64,000 nucleotides of DNA from Agromyces badenianii (GCF_003070885.1 NZ_CP028913.1:930001-994000), one strand, 5' to 3'. Shown: positions 1 to 9,236, numbered from the stretch's first letter. Made by a program: numbers and translations. The notes: generated by a model from the sequence alone, not told the origin.

Positions 1-177
1 CGTCGTGAGCAGCCACAGGGAATGGCGGTAGCGGTCCCACGCCGTCCGCCGTAGCGGATGCGCATCGCCGTACGCCCTCGACTCCGTGCTGATCACGCTC
101 TCATCGTAGATGGCCAACCGGGGTAGATTTGAAACCAGACGGGTGGCGTCGTGCCGAGCCCAGTCGGAAGGAGCCTC

Positions 178-726
178 GTGCACCGCGCCAGTACCCGCGT
201 CATTCTCAGTTGCGCCGCGATCGGCGTGGGCGGCGGACTCTTCGCCGCGGGAGCGGGGTACGTCGCCGGGCTCATCGCTGGCATCGCCCCGATGCTCTAC
301 GGCCTCACCATCGGTTCGCACTTCCTGCCCAGCGCCGTCGCCCTGGCGCTGCTGAAGCGCCCCGGTGTCGGCATCCTCACCGGATTCATCGCCGGTCTCG
401 TGGGCGCGGCGTTCGCTCCGCACTGGATTCTGCGCTTCCTCGGCACGGGACTCCTCGTCGGCGCGCTGCTCGAACTCCCGTTCTTCGTGACGCGGTACAA
501 GAACTGGTCGCCGTGGCTGTATTACCTCGCCGCCGGGGCATCCGGACTGCTGCTCGCAGCAGGCACCTTCATCGCCCTCGGCCCCGAGCATTACGCCCCC
601 TGGTTCTGGATGCTCTACCTCGGGCTCTTCACACTGAGCCCGATCGTCTTCACCTGGCTCGGCCGGGTGATCGCCGCATCGTTGGCTCGTGCGGGAGTCG
701 CCCGCACCCTCACGACCCCGGGCTGA
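178..726 (+). CDS. ECF transporter S component, YkoE-like
   Basis: This is a hydrophobic protein of about 182 residues with five or six membrane segments. The segment LPFFVTRYKNWSPW, preceded by LLVGALLE, resembles YkoE-type S components, which in known systems bind thiamine or its HMP precursor and work with an energising ECF module. GTG 178 is preferred because GGAAGGAG (166-173) lies just upstream; an in-frame GTG at 151 has no ribosome site. No EcfA/EcfT (YkoD/YkoC) partner follows within the window; the next gene is convergent. I see no TPP riboswitch in the 177 bases upstream. Family assignment is from recognition of the sequence pattern, and the substrate is inferred. Confidence 0.6.
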   Translation: MHRASTRVILSCAAIGVGGGLFAAGAGYVAGLIAGIAPMLYGLTIGSHFLPSAVALALLKRPGVGILTGFIAGLVGAAFAPHWILRFLGTGLLVGALLELPFFVTRYKNWSPWLYYLAAGASGLLLAAGTFIALGPEHYAPWFWMLYLGLFTLSPIVFTWLGRVIAASLARAGVARTLTTPG

Positions 727-741
727 GCGCCGCAGAAACGA

Positions 742-775
742 AGAAGAGCGGATGCCTCGAGGCATCCGCTCTTCT
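742..775. terminator. Perfect 34-bp palindromic terminator between convergent genes
   Basis: Two 17-base arms starting AGAAGAGCGGATGCCTC are exact reverse complements, so either strand folds into a long hairpin. It sits 15 bases after the YkoE-like stop and 28 bases before the stop of the convergent gene, so it can serve both. The arms carry the recurrent GGATGCC/GGCATCC heptamer. There is no clear T-tract. Confidence 0.85.
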
Positions 776-803
776 GTTCAGCGCTGTGCTGCTGTGGTGC
801 AGG

Positions 804-1496
804 TCACACGAAGTGGTTCGCCCGCTCGAGGTCTTCGGCGAAGTCGATCTCGACCGCGTAGAGGTCGGAGATGTCCATCGGCTCGACGAGCAGGCCGTTC
901 TTGTCGATCGCGAGCTCGAGGCCGCGCTCGAAGTAGTCCTGGTCGCCGACACGCTGCAGGTGGGCGAGCAGGGTCGCCTTGTCGCGGCTCGCGATGTAGT
1001 TGATGCCGACGGCCTCGCCGAGCCCGCCCTTGACGGTCTTGGAGAGTTCCTTGATGTAGCCCTCGGCGCTCGTGGTGTACTTCACCTCTTCGTCGGAGAC
1101 CTTCGAGGTGTTGACCGTGACGAAGGACTGGTCGCGCGCGATGAAGGGCAGTGCGCGATCGAGGATGCTCGGGTCGAAGACGACGTCGCCGTTCATCCAC
1201 AGCACGCCGCCCGACTGCGACGCCGCGAGGGCCCGCATGAGGCTCTTCGAGGTGTTCGTCTGGTCGTACTCCTCGTTGTAGACGAAGGATGCCTGGGGGA
1301 AGGCCTCGATGATGTGCTCGAGCTTGTAGCCGACGACGATCGTCACGTTGGCGTTCTCACCGAACGCGTGGTGGATGTTGTCGAACTGCTGGCCCATGAT
1401 GGTGCGGCCGTCGCTGAGTTCGGTGAGGGGTTTGGGGAGGGATCGCCCGAGCCGGCTCCCCATGCCGGCCGCGAGAATCACGATCTGGGTGGTCAC
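804..1496 (-). CDS. Phosphocholine/sugar-phosphate cytidylyltransferase family protein (LicC-like)
   Basis: This 230-residue NTP-transferase-fold protein matches the length of LicC-type CTP:phosphocholine cytidylyltransferases. It has the N-terminal nucleotide-binding motif LAAGMGSRLG (about residues 8-17) followed by PKPL, and the metal-binding MNGDVVFD near residue 100. Such enzymes activate phosphocholine or a sugar phosphate with CTP for surface polymer decoration. The start is GTG 1496 with GAAGGAG six bases upstream. No choline kinase, licD or teichoic acid gene is adjacent, so the actual substrate is unknown. It is monocistronic, ending in the shared terminator. Confidence 0.75.
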   Translation of the reverse strand: MTTQIVILAAGMGSRLGRSLPKPLTELSDGRTIMGQQFDNIHHAFGENANVTIVVGYKLEHIIEAFPQASFVYNEEYDQTNTSKSLMRALAASQSGGVLWMNGDVVFDPSILDRALPFIARDQSFVTVNTSKVSDEEVKYTTSAEGYIKELSKTVKGGLGEAVGINYIASRDKATLLAHLQRVGDQDYFERGLELAIDKNGLLVEPMDISDLYAVEIDFAEDLERANHFV

Positions 1497-1755
1497 TGCA
1501 TCTCCTTCGGTGGGTCGGATGCCTCAGGCGCTCGCTCTCGCCACCGAGAGTTCGCCCGAAATTCATCCGCAAGTTCACATATGGACACGCCGTTATGCCG
1601 ATCCTCAGGATATCGGGCGGTGCCTGTGACCCGCCATCGGGGGCCAAGGTCGTAGCCCGATCGTGATGTGACGTTCAGGTGATATCCAGCTTCCCCCGAT
1701 GGATCGGTTCAATGCAAGGGCTCGACTTGCTGGCCCTGGTTGATAGGTTGTCTGG

Positions 1756-3660
1756 GTGACTTCCGTTTCGCGCTCAGAACACGACGACGAAACTGCCGAC
1801 GGCACCGGCACGGGGGAGACCGACACGCGGCAATCCCGGCCGGCGAGATCGGCGGCGACGTCCGCGCGCCCCGCGCGCAGTCCGCGCACGACGGCGGCGA
1901 GAACCGCAGCGGCGAAGGCGGCCGCCGACGACGCGGCGGCTGCCGACGAGGCGACGCCCGAGAGCGAGGTGACGCCCGAGAGCGCCGTGACGCCGGAGAG
2001 CACGCCGGTGAAGCCCGCGACGAGGTCGACGACCGCGCGACCGGCCGCAGCGAAGTCCACGGCCGCGAGGTCGACGACGGCCAAGACGACTGCGGCGAAG
2101 ACGACCGCGGCGAAGAGTGCTGCCGCGAAGACGGCCGCGGCCAAGAGCGCTGCCGCGGCGAAGACCGCCGCGGCGAACGAGGCGGCAGCTGCCGGCGCCG
2201 AAGACGAAGAGACGGCGAGCTCGGCGGCATCGAAGCGCACGCCCGCATCCCGAACGGCGTCGGCGAAGGCCGCCTCGGCACGCGGAGAGGCCGCCAAGAG
2301 CACGCGGTCGCCTCGCACCTCGGCGGCGAGGAGTCAGACCGGTGCGGCCGGCAACCGCGCTGCCGCAGCATCGCACCGTCAGGCGCAGCGTGTCGCCGCC
2401 GCCCTGACGACCGAGACGACCGCAGCAGAGCGAGCGACGCGCAAGACGCCCGACGCCTCGCCCGCATCGCTCTCGGAACAGCAGGAGGTTCCCGAAGCGA
2501 CGGTGCCCCGACCCGAGGTCGACGAGGAGACCGTCGAGCGCGTGCCGAAGCGCACGGGCCGGGCGACGGCTGCAGCTGTGGCAGTCGTATCGGCTGCCAC
2601 GGTGCCCGTCGCGGAACCGGCGGTCGAGACTGTTGCGGAACCGACAGTGGAGCCCGTCGCTGAACCCGCGGTCGAGCCCGTCGCTGAGTCGACCGTCGCG
2701 CCAGAGACGGAGCAGGCCGGGCTTCCGGTCGTCGACGCTCCCGCGGCGACCCCGGAAGCCGGCGACCTCGCGGCAACCGCCCTCGTCGCGGCATCCGGAA
2801 CCGCGGCCCAGGCCGTCGCCGTGATCGCCGCGCCCAAGAAGCCTGCACCTCGCAAGAAGCGGATGCTTCGCCCGGCACGCCCCGCACCCGCGGTGGATGC
2901 GCCGAAGGTGCTCGCGGTTGACGGACTCGTCAAGCGGTTCGGCGAGAACACCGCCGTCGACGGCATGTCGCTCGAGGTGCGAGCGGGTTCGTTCTTCGGC
3001 ATCGTCGGCCCGAACGGCGCCGGCAAGACCACGACGCTCTCGATGATCACCGGTCTGCTCCGGCCCGATGCCGGAACCGTGCGCATCCACGACATCGACG
3101 CCTGGGCGAATCCGCAAGCGGCCAAGCAGGCCACAGGCGTGCTGCCCGACCGGCTGCGCCTCTTCGATCGGCTCACCGGAGCGCAGCTGCTCTACTACTC
3201 GGGCGTGCTGCGGGGCCTCGACAGTCGCACCGTGCGCGAGCGCAGCAGCGACCTCATCGCGGCGTTCGGCCTCGACGACGCCGTCGACCGTCTCGTCGCC
3301 GACTACTCGGCCGGCATGACGAAGAAGATCGCCCTCGCCTGCGCGATGATCCACTCGCCGCGGCTGCTCGTGCTCGACGAGCCGTTCGAGTCGGTCGACC
3401 CGGTCTCGGCGGCGAACCTCACCGAGATCCTCGAGCGATACGTCGCCGGCGGTGGCACGGTCGTGCTCTCCAGCCACGGCATGGACCTCATCGAGCGCGT
3501 CTGCGACTCGGCCGCGATCATCGTCGCCGGGCGCGTGCTCGCGTCGGGCACGCTCGACGAGGTGCGGGCCGGCCAGACCCTCGAAGACCGATTCGTCGAG
3601 CTCGCCGGCGGGCGCAAGGCTGCGGAAGGCATGGAATGGTTGCACAGTTTCTCCGACTGA
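1756..3660 (+). CDS. ABC transporter ATP-binding protein with long low-complexity N-terminal tail
   Basis: The 634-residue protein has two unlike parts. Residues 1 to about 380 are Ala/Thr/Lys/Arg-rich and repetitive (AAKTTAAK-like units between residues 95 and 150), then Val/Pro/Glu-rich, resembling histone-H1-like bacterial tails. From about residue 385 there is a complete ABC ATPase: Walker A GPNGAGKT (418-425), a variant signature YSAGMTKK, Walker B LLVLDEP (about 537) and H-loop SSHG (about 575). It overlaps the permease gene by 25 bases, so the two form an exporter. GTG 1756 is the only start giving the full tail and may be leaderless (TAGGTT at 1744-1749). The tail is far longer than the normal 230-310-residue family size, and its role is unknown. 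Confidence 0.85.
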   Translation: MTSVSRSEHDDETADGTGTGETDTRQSRPARSAATSARPARSPRTTAARTAAAKAAADDAAAADEATPESEVTPESAVTPESTPVKPATRSTTARPAAAKSTAARSTTAKTTAAKTTAAKSAAAKTAAAKSAAAAKTAAANEAAAAGAEDEETASSAASKRTPASRTASAKAASARGEAAKSTRSPRTSAARSQTGAAGNRAAAASHRQAQRVAAALTTETTAAERATRKTPDASPASLSEQQEVPEATVPRPEVDEETVERVPKRTGRATAAAVAVVSAATVPVAEPAVETVAEPTVEPVAEPAVEPVAESTVAPETEQAGLPVVDAPAATPEAGDLAATALVAASGTAAQAVAVIAAPKKPAPRKKRMLRPARPAPAVDAPKVLAVDGLVKRFGENTAVDGMSLEVRAGSFFGIVGPNGAGKTTTLSMITGLLRPDAGTVRIHDIDAWANPQAAKQATGVLPDRLRLFDRLTGAQLLYYSGVLRGLDSRTVRERSSDLIAAFGLDDAVDRLVADYSAGMTKKIALACAMIHSPRLLVLDEPFESVDPVSAANLTEILERYVAGGGTVVLSSHGMDLIERVCDSAAIIVAGRVLASGTLDEVRAGQTLEDRFVELAGGRKAAEGMEWLHSFSD

Positions 3661-5210
3661 AACTGCGCCTGCTCGGGAACATCTTCCGGCGTAGCACCTG
3701 GCAGGTCGTCGGCATCGTCATCGGATTGATCTACGGACTCGGTCTCGCGGCGACGCTGTTCGCCGCCCTCGTCGCCCTGCGGTTCGTCGGTGACGTCGAG
3801 TTCATCCGCGACTCCTTCGTCGTGGCTGGGGCGGTCACCGTGCTCGGGTTCATCATCGTGCCGCTGATCTTCGGCGTCGACGACACGATGGACCCGCGTC
3901 GATTCGCCCTCTTCGGATTGCCCGACCGCTCGCTGGCGGTCGGCCTCGCCGTCGCCGCCGTCGTCGGCATCCCAGCGCTCGTGCTCGCCATCGTGCTGCT
4001 CGGCACCGTCGTCACCTGGTCGCGCGGCGTGGGGGAGACCCTCTTGGCGCTCATCGCCGCCGCGATGGCCTTCGCCACGTGCCTCTTGATCGCCCGCGTC
4101 TCGAGCGGACTCGCCTCGCTGCTGCTCGCCACCCGGCGGGCCCGTGAGCTGAGCGGAGTGCTCGGCCTGTTGCTGGTCGTCATGGCTTCGCCGCTCATCG
4201 TCGTGCTCGTTTCCGTCGACTGGGCGAACTCGGGCGTGCAGGTGCTGCAGTCGCTGGCCGGTGCGCTCTCCTGGACTCCGCTCGGCGCGGTCTTCGCGAT
4301 CCCCGGCGACGCCGCGGCCGGTCAGTGGGGTGCCGCGCTCCTGAAGCTGCTGATCGCCGCCGCGACCCTCGTGGTCATCTGGCTCGGCTGGCAGGCGCTC
4401 GTCGCGAAGATGCTCGTGACCCCGGGTCGCGAAGCCTCTGCCAAGAGCTACCGCGGGCTCGGCTGGTTCGACCGGCTGCCGCAGGGCCCTGCGGGCGCGG
4501 TCGCCGCACGCAGCTTCACCTACTTGTTCCGCGACGCCCGTTACTGGGTGTCGCTCCTGATGGTGCCGATCGTGCCGATCGTCGTCATGGTGCCACTGAG
4601 CCTCGCCGGTGTGCCGTCGCTCTACCTCGGGCTCATCCCGGTTCCGCTCATGTGCCTGTTCCTCGGCTGGAGCCTGCACAACGACACCGCCTACGACTCG
4701 ACGGCGGTCTGGTTGCATGTGGTCTCGGGCGTGCGGGGCGTGGCCGACCGCGTCGGACGCCTCGTGCCCGTGCTCATCGCCGGCGTGCTCGTGATCGGCC
4801 TCGGCAGTGCCGTCACCGTCTTCGCACTGAACGACTGGCGGCTGCTGCCCTCGCTCCTCGGCGTGAGCACGGCGCTCCTCCTCGCCGGACTCGGCGTGGG
4901 ATCGATCACCTCGGCTCGTTTCCCGTACCCGGCGGTCAAGCCCGGCGACAGCCCGTTCCAGCAGCCCCAGTCGACCGGCACGATCACCGCGCTCGTGCAG
5001 TCCATCACCATGCTCGGCTCGCTCGTCATCGCACTGCCCGCCGTCGTGTTCGGCGCGCTCGGCCTCTTCGTCGATCCCGCGTGGCACGCGGCATCCTTCG
5101 CCTCGGGCGTCGGGCTCGGCCTCGCCGTACTGGTCTTCGGCGTCATGGCCGGCGGCCGGGTGTTCGACCGCCGCGGCCCCGAGATCCTCGGTGCTGCGAT
5201 CCGCGCGTAG
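3636..5210 (+). CDS. ABC transporter permease, exporter type
   Basis: A 524-residue integral membrane protein with roughly twelve hydrophobic segments in two groups, separated near residues 265-295 by a charged stretch (AKSYRGLGWFDRLPQG). This organisation is seen in actinobacterial ABC-2-like permeases. ATG 3636 has GGAAGG (3624-3629) six bases upstream, and the ORF begins 25 bases inside the ATPase gene, so translation is probably coupled. Together they should form a heteromeric ABC exporter in the cytoplasmic membrane. No substrate can be inferred. Confidence 0.75.
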   Translation: MVAQFLRLKLRLLGNIFRRSTWQVVGIVIGLIYGLGLAATLFAALVALRFVGDVEFIRDSFVVAGAVTVLGFIIVPLIFGVDDTMDPRRFALFGLPDRSLAVGLAVAAVVGIPALVLAIVLLGTVVTWSRGVGETLLALIAAAMAFATCLLIARVSSGLASLLLATRRARELSGVLGLLLVVMASPLIVVLVSVDWANSGVQVLQSLAGALSWTPLGAVFAIPGDAAAGQWGAALLKLLIAAATLVVIWLGWQALVAKMLVTPGREASAKSYRGLGWFDRLPQGPAGAVAARSFTYLFRDARYWVSLLMVPIVPIVVMVPLSLAGVPSLYLGLIPVPLMCLFLGWSLHNDTAYDSTAVWLHVVSGVRGVADRVGRLVPVLIAGVLVIGLGSAVTVFALNDWRLLPSLLGVSTALLLAGLGVGSITSARFPYPAVKPGDSPFQQPQSTGTITALVQSITMLGSLVIALPAVVFGALGLFVDPAWHAASFASGVGLGLAVLVFGVMAGGRVFDRRGPEILGAAIRA

Positions 5211-5213
5211 ACT
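5208..5213 (+). promoter_or_regulatory. -10 element (TAGACT) for the DUF3039 gene, containing the upstream stop codon
   Basis: TAGACT ends seven bases before ATG 5221, the geometry of an actinobacterial leaderless promoter. The first three bases, TAG, are also the stop codon of the ABC permease gene. Inferred from position and consensus. Confidence 0.6.
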
Positions 5214-5220
5214 CGACCCC

Positions 5221-5508
5221 ATGATCTCCTCCGTGCGCGTGAGCATCGCCGACCCCGATTCGCCCGGCGGCGGCACCTCCGTTCTCGACCGCGAGCTCGA
5301 GAAACTGCTGCAAGACGAGGCCATCGAACCCGGTGACCACGAGCGCTTCTCGCACTACGTGAAGAAAGAGAAGATCCTCGAGTCGGCGCTCACGGGCAAG
5401 CCCGTGAAGGCGCTCTGCGGCAAGAAGTGGACGCCGGGGCGAGACCCCGAGAAGTTCCCCGTCTGCCCGACGTGCAAAGAGATCTACGAGCGGATGAAGG
5501 CGGAGTAG
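5221..5508 (+). CDS. DUF3039 domain-containing protein with a possible zinc-binding cluster
   Basis: A small 95-residue protein of a family conserved in Actinobacteria and of unknown function. The C-terminal half has ALCGKKW and then PVCPTCKEIYE, three cysteines (one plus CxxC) that could bind a metal. ATG 5221 is chosen over an in-frame upstream GTG at 5191 because a TAGACT -10 lies seven bases before it and the upstream codons belong to the permease gene. It converges on pncB, with only 23 bases between the stops. Confidence 0.8.
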   Translation: MISSVRVSIADPDSPGGGTSVLDRELEKLLQDEAIEPGDHERFSHYVKKEKILESALTGKPVKALCGKKWTPGRDPEKFPVCPTCKEIYERMKAE

Positions 5509-5531
5509 GGGTTCTCCGGCCTTCGGTGTGA

Positions 5532-6851
5532 TCAGCGGTACGACGTCGGAATCACGGGCTCGCCCCGGCCGAGCCGGAACGCCTCGATCGGCAGTTCCTG
5601 CATGACCTCGGCACGATGCGCACGGGCGGCCTCCGTGCCGGCCTGGCCGAGGTGGGCCGGGTCAGCCTCGCCGCCCGACATCAGTTGCACCATGAGCGGG
5701 CGCAGCCGGCTGCCGGCCTCGAACTCGGCCTGCCCGTCGGGGCCGTCGCCGACGAAGACGAGCTCTTCACGAGCGGTGTGCGTCGCATCGAGGCGACGCG
5801 CGGCGTTCTTGCGGCCGCCGACGCTCGCCTTCTGCGTCGAGGACTTCGCCACCGACACCCACTCGCCCGCGCCGTCGCGGCGGGCGACGAGCTTGAACAC
5901 CATGCCGGCGGCCGGGAAGCCCGAGCCCGTGACCACCGCTGTGCCGACGCCGTACGCATCGACCGGCGCGCCCGAGAGGCCTGCGATCGTGAACTCGTCG
6001 AGGTCGCTCGTGACGGTGATCCTCGTGTCGACCGCGCCGAGCGTGTCGAGCTGTTCGCGCACGGCGGCGACGACGGTCGGCAGATCGCCCGAGTCGATGC
6101 GCACCGCGCCGAGCCCGGTGCCGGCGACCTTCACGGCGAGCTCGACACCCCTCGCGATGTCGTACGTGTCGACGAGCAGCGTCGTCTTCGGCCCGAAGGC
6201 GTCGACCTGGGCGCGGAACGCCTGCTCCTCGGTGTCGTGCAGCAGCGTGAACGCGTGCGCAGCGGTGCCCATGGTGGGGATGCCGAAGGTGCGTCCGGCT
6301 TCGAGGTTCGAGGTCGCGTCGAAGCCGGCGATGTAGGCCGCGCGTGCCGCGGCGATGGCGGAGCGCTCGCTCGTGCGACGCGAGCCCATCTCGGCGATCG
6401 GCCGACCGAGGGCGACGGAGACCATGCGGGCGGCGGCGCTCGCGACCGAGGAGTCGTAGTTCAGTGTCGAGAGCACGACCGTCTCGAGCATGACGGCCTC
6501 GGCGAAGGTCGCCTGGATCGTCAGGAGCGGAGAACCTGGGAAGTACGCCTCGCCCTCGCGGTAGCCCCAGATGTCGCCGGTGAAGCGGTAGTCGGCGAGC
6601 CAGTCGAGGGTCGCGGGCCGCACCACCTCGTGCTCGCCGAGCCACTCGAGCTCGGCGTCTTCGAAGCGGAAGCGCCCGATGAGGTCGAGCAGGCGGCCCG
6701 TGCCGGCGACGATGCCGTAGCGGCGGCCGTCGGGCAGGCGTCTGGCGAAGGCCTCGAAGAGGCTCTCGCGGTGCGCGGTGCCGTCGAGCAACGCGGCATC
6801 CACCATCGTCAATTCGTATCGATCGGTGAAGAGCGCAGCAGAACCGGTCAC
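5532..6851 (-). CDS. pncB: Nicotinate phosphoribosyltransferase
   Basis: The 439-residue protein matches PncB, which converts nicotinate and PRPP to nicotinate mononucleotide in NAD salvage, with ATP hydrolysis. Visible family landmarks are the N-terminal [10 protein letters not shown], the [16 protein letters not shown] stretch, the TMGTAAHAF region with the catalytic His that is phosphorylated in the family, and the phosphate-binding region RIDSGDLP. The start is GTG 6851, six bases after a TAGGCT -10 on the minus strand, so it is probably leaderless. It is divergent from murI across 56 bases. Confidence 0.95.
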   Translation of the reverse strand: MTGSAALFTDRYELTMVDAALLDGTAHRESLFEAFARRLPDGRRYGIVAGTGRLLDLIGRFRFEDAELEWLGEHEVVRPATLDWLADYRFTGDIWGYREGEAYFPGSPLLTIQATFAEAVMLETVVLSTLNYDSSVASAAARMVSVALGRPIAEMGSRRTSERSAIAAARAAYIAGFDATSNLEAGRTFGIPTMGTAAHAFTLLHDTEEQAFRAQVDAFGPKTTLLVDTYDIARGVELAVKVAGTGLGAVRIDSGDLPTVVAAVREQLDTLGAVDTRITVTSDLDEFTIAGLSGAPVDAYGVGTAVVTGSGFPAAGMVFKLVARRDGAGEWVSVAKSSTQKASVGGRKNAARRLDATHTAREELVFVGDGPDGQAEFEAGSRLRPLMVQLMSGGEADPAHLGQAGTEAARAHRAEVMQELPIEAFRLGRGEPVIPTSYR

Positions 6852-6857
6852 CCGGCC

Positions 6858-6863
6858 AGCCTA
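6858..6863 (-). promoter_or_regulatory. -10 element (TAGGCT) of leaderless pncB
   Basis: Read on the minus strand, TAGGCT is followed by six bases and then GTG 6851. It shares the short divergent intergenic region with the murI promoter. Confidence 0.6.
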
Positions 6864-6893
6864 GCGAGGACGGCCGGACACAGCGGGGCGCGC

Positions 6894-6899
6894 TACGCT
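6894..6899 (+). promoter_or_regulatory. -10 element (TACGCT) of leaderless murI
   Basis: TACGCT ends eight bases before GTG 6908. No Shine-Dalgarno sequence lies in the gap, which supports a leaderless mRNA. Confidence 0.55.
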
Positions 6900-6907
6900 T
6901 GCATGTC

Positions 6908-7753
6908 GTGACGGATGCACCGATCGGGATCTTCGACTCCGGAGTCGGCGGGCTCACCGTCGCCCGGGCGGTGAAAGACCAGCTGCCCAATGAGTCGATC
7001 CTCTACATCGGCGACCTCGAGCACTCGCCGTACGGCCCGAAGAAGATCGCCGACGTGCGCGGGTACGCGCTCGCGGTGCTCGACGATCTCGTCGCGCAAG
7101 GCGTGAAGATGCTCGTCATCGCGTGCAACACCGCCTCGGCGGCGATGCTGCGCGATGCCCGTGAACGCTACGAGGTACCGGTGGTCGAGGTGATCCAGCC
7201 GGCGGTGCGCCGTGCGGTCGCGGCGACGAAGACGGGCCGGGTGGGCGTGATCGGCACGGCGGGCACGATCGCGTCGCGCGCCTACGACGACGCGTTCGCC
7301 GCGGCCCCGCACCTCGAGCTGTTCTCGCAGGCGTGCCCGAGGTTCGTGGAGTTCGTCGAGGCCGGCGTGACGACTGGCGACGAGGTGCTCGCGATCGCCG
7401 AGGAGTACCTCGCGCCGCTGAAACGCGCCCGCATCGACACCCTCGTGCTCGGGTGCACGCACTACCCGTTCCTCAAGGGTGCGATCTCCTACGTCATGGG
7501 CGAGGAGGTCTCGCTCGTCTCGAGCGACGTCGAGACGGCGAACGACGTCTACCGGGTGCTCGTCGGCACCCGACTCGAGCGCCGCGCGGCCACCCCGCCG
7601 AGCTACCGCTACGAGGCCACCGGCCGCTCGACGAGCGCCTTCCTCGACCTCGCCAACCGGCTCATCGGTCCCGAGATCCCGAGCGTCGAGCTCGTGCAGA
7701 CCGGTGCCGTCACCATTCCCGACCATCTACGGCTTCGACAGGAGAACGCATGA
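6908..7753 (+). CDS. murI: Glutamate racemase
   Basis: This 281-residue cofactor-independent racemase interconverts L- and D-glutamate for peptidoglycan. Near the N-terminus is [11 protein letters not shown] with the catalytic-region Asp/Ser. The two catalytic cysteines lie in IACNTASAA and LGCTHYPF, the standard pair. GTG 6908 is favoured over the upstream TTG 6899 because of its leaderless -10. The stop overlaps the rph start (ATGA), beginning the murI-rph-rdgB operon, an order also known from mycobacteria. Confidence 0.95.
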   Translation: MTDAPIGIFDSGVGGLTVARAVKDQLPNESILYIGDLEHSPYGPKKIADVRGYALAVLDDLVAQGVKMLVIACNTASAAMLRDARERYEVPVVEVIQPAVRRAVAATKTGRVGVIGTAGTIASRAYDDAFAAAPHLELFSQACPRFVEFVEAGVTTGDEVLAIAEEYLAPLKRARIDTLVLGCTHYPFLKGAISYVMGEEVSLVSSDVETANDVYRVLVGTRLERRAATPPSYRYEATGRSTSAFLDLANRLIGPEIPSVELVQTGAVTIPDHLRLRQENA

Positions 7754-8523
7754 CCGAGGCATCCGAACCCACCACCCTCATCCGCGCCGACGGGCGCACC
7801 GCAGACCAGTTGCGCGAGGTGACCATCGAACGCGGCTGGAGCGAGCATGCCGAGGGCAGCGCGCTCATCTCGTTCGGCCGCACCAAGGTGCTGTGCACCG
7901 CCTCGTTCACCAACGGCGTGCCGCGCTGGATGAACGGCAAGGGCAAGGGCTGGGTGACGGCCGAGTACGCCATGCTCCCGCGGGCGACGAACAGCCGCAA
8001 CGACCGTGAATCGGTCAAGGGTCGCATAGGCGGCCGCACCCACGAGATCAGCCGGCTCATCGGCCGGAGCCTGCGCGCGGTCGTCGACACCAAGGGCCTC
8101 GGCGAGAACACCATCCAGATCGACTGCGACGTGCTGCAGGCCGACGGCGGCACGCGCACCGCCGCGATCACCGGCGCCTACGTGGCGCTCGCCGATGCGA
8201 TCGAGTGGGCACGCGACAAGAAGTTCGTCGGCCTGCGCGCCCGGCCGCTCATCGACACGGTCTCCGCGGTCTCGGTCGGCATCATCGACGGCACGCCGAT
8301 GCTCGATCTCGCGTACGTCGAAGACGTGCGCGCCGAGACCGACATGAACGTCGTGGCGACCGGGCGGGGACTCTTCGTTGAGGTGCAGGGCACCGCTGAG
8401 GGCGCCCCGTTCGACCGTCGCGAGCTCGACTCGCTGCTCGACCTCGCGCTCGCGGGCACGGCCGAGCTGACCCGCATCCAGGAGCTCGTCCTCGCCCAGG
8501 CGATCGCCGCAGCCGGGGAGTGA
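7750..8523 (+). CDS. rph: Ribonuclease PH
   Basis: This 257-residue phosphorolytic 3'-to-5' exoribonuclease trims tRNA 3' ends. The N-terminus [19 protein letters not shown] and the later [18 protein letters not shown] and [14 protein letters not shown] are standard RNase PH core motifs. ATG 7750 overlaps the murI stop and has AGGAGA (7739-7744) upstream. Longer in-frame extension into murI is a shadow. It is translationally coupled in the murI-rph-rdgB operon. Confidence 0.96.
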   Translation: MTEASEPTTLIRADGRTADQLREVTIERGWSEHAEGSALISFGRTKVLCTASFTNGVPRWMNGKGKGWVTAEYAMLPRATNSRNDRESVKGRIGGRTHEISRLIGRSLRAVVDTKGLGENTIQIDCDVLQADGGTRTAAITGAYVALADAIEWARDKKFVGLRARPLIDTVSAVSVGIIDGTPMLDLAYVEDVRAETDMNVVATGRGLFVEVQGTAEGAPFDRRELDSLLDLALAGTAELTRIQELVLAQAIAAAGE

Positions 8524-8528
8524 CACCG

Positions 8529-9140
8529 ATGCGGCTCGAGATCGTGCTCGCCACCCACAACCAGCACAAGGTCGACGAGTTCCAGAAGATCCTGGGCGAG
8601 CGGATGCCGGGACTCACGGTGCTCGCCTATGACGGCCCGGAGCCCGTCGAAGACGGCACCTCGTTCGAGGCGAACGCGTTCATCAAGGCGCGCGCGGCGG
8701 CCGCGCACACCGGGCGCATCTCACTCGCCGACGACTCCGGCATCGCGGTCGACGTCATGGGCGGTTCGCCCGGCATCTTCTCCGCGCGATGGGCGGGGCC
8801 GGGTGCGGGCGCGCAGGCGAACCTCGAGCTGCTCCTGGCGCAGCTGAGCGACATCCGTGATCCGCACCGCGCCGCGCATTTCCACTGCACCATCGCCCTC
8901 GTCGTGCCGGAGGCCGCGGGCGGGCCGCACGAGCACGCGGCCGTCGGCCGGTGGCAGGGGCGCATCGCGCTCGCGGAGTCCGGCGCCCACGGTTTCGGCT
9001 ACGACCCGATCTTCGTGCCCGAGGGCTTCGACGTGTCGGCGGCCGAACTCGCGCCAGAGGTGAAGAACGCGCACAGCCACCGTGCGCTGGCGTTCGCCGA
9101 GCTCATCCCGGAGCTCGAGCGGATCACCGCCGCTCGCTGA
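8529..9140 (+). CDS. rdgB: XTP/dITP diphosphatase (RdgB/HAM1 family)
   Basis: A 203-residue house-cleaning nucleotide pyrophosphatase that hydrolyses dITP and XTP to keep deaminated purines out of DNA. It shows the N-terminal substrate motif ATHNQHKVDEF, the metal site SLADDSGIAVD and the C-terminal GFGYDPIFVPEG, all typical of the family. ATG 8529 is chosen because GGGGAG (8515-8520) lies eight bases upstream; GTG 8520, overlapping the rph stop, is the alternative. It is the last gene of the operon, followed by an 18-bp tandem repeat. Confidence 0.95.
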   Translation: MRLEIVLATHNQHKVDEFQKILGERMPGLTVLAYDGPEPVEDGTSFEANAFIKARAAAAHTGRISLADDSGIAVDVMGGSPGIFSARWAGPGAGAQANLELLLAQLSDIRDPHRAAHFHCTIALVVPEAAGGPHEHAAVGRWQGRIALAESGAHGFGYDPIFVPEGFDVSAAELAPEVKNAHSHRALAFAELIPELERITAAR

Positions 9141-9147
9141 TTCGAGT

Positions 9148-9236
9148 GGCGCAGGCGCAAGCATGGCGCAGGCGGAGGTTGAGGCGCAGGCGGACGTTGG
9201 GGCGCAGGCGGACGGCGAGCCGCAGGCGGTCGCTAG
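9148..9236. repeat. Tandem repeat, about five 18-bp units (GGCGCAGGCGGACGTTGG-like)
   Basis: Units begin at 9148 (17 bases), 9165, 9183, 9201 and 9219 (18 bases each), all sharing a GCGCAGGCGG core. The array fills the gap between the convergent rdgB and whiB genes and its last unit includes the whiB stop codon. It is multiple of three in length, but no plausible coding frame reads through it. Confidence 0.8.

Noticed and set aside
1..177. TPP riboswitch before the YkoE-like gene
   Set aside because: No CTGAGA or other thi-box core sequence on the plus strand.
1497..1755. A gene in the 259-bp gap between the cytidylyltransferase and ABC genes
   Set aside because: No frame with a ribosome site or family-like sequence; it likely holds two divergent promoters only.
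3303..5324. 673-codon minus-strand frame over the ABC permease
   Set aside because: Charged low-complexity shadow; it also covers the DUF3039 start.
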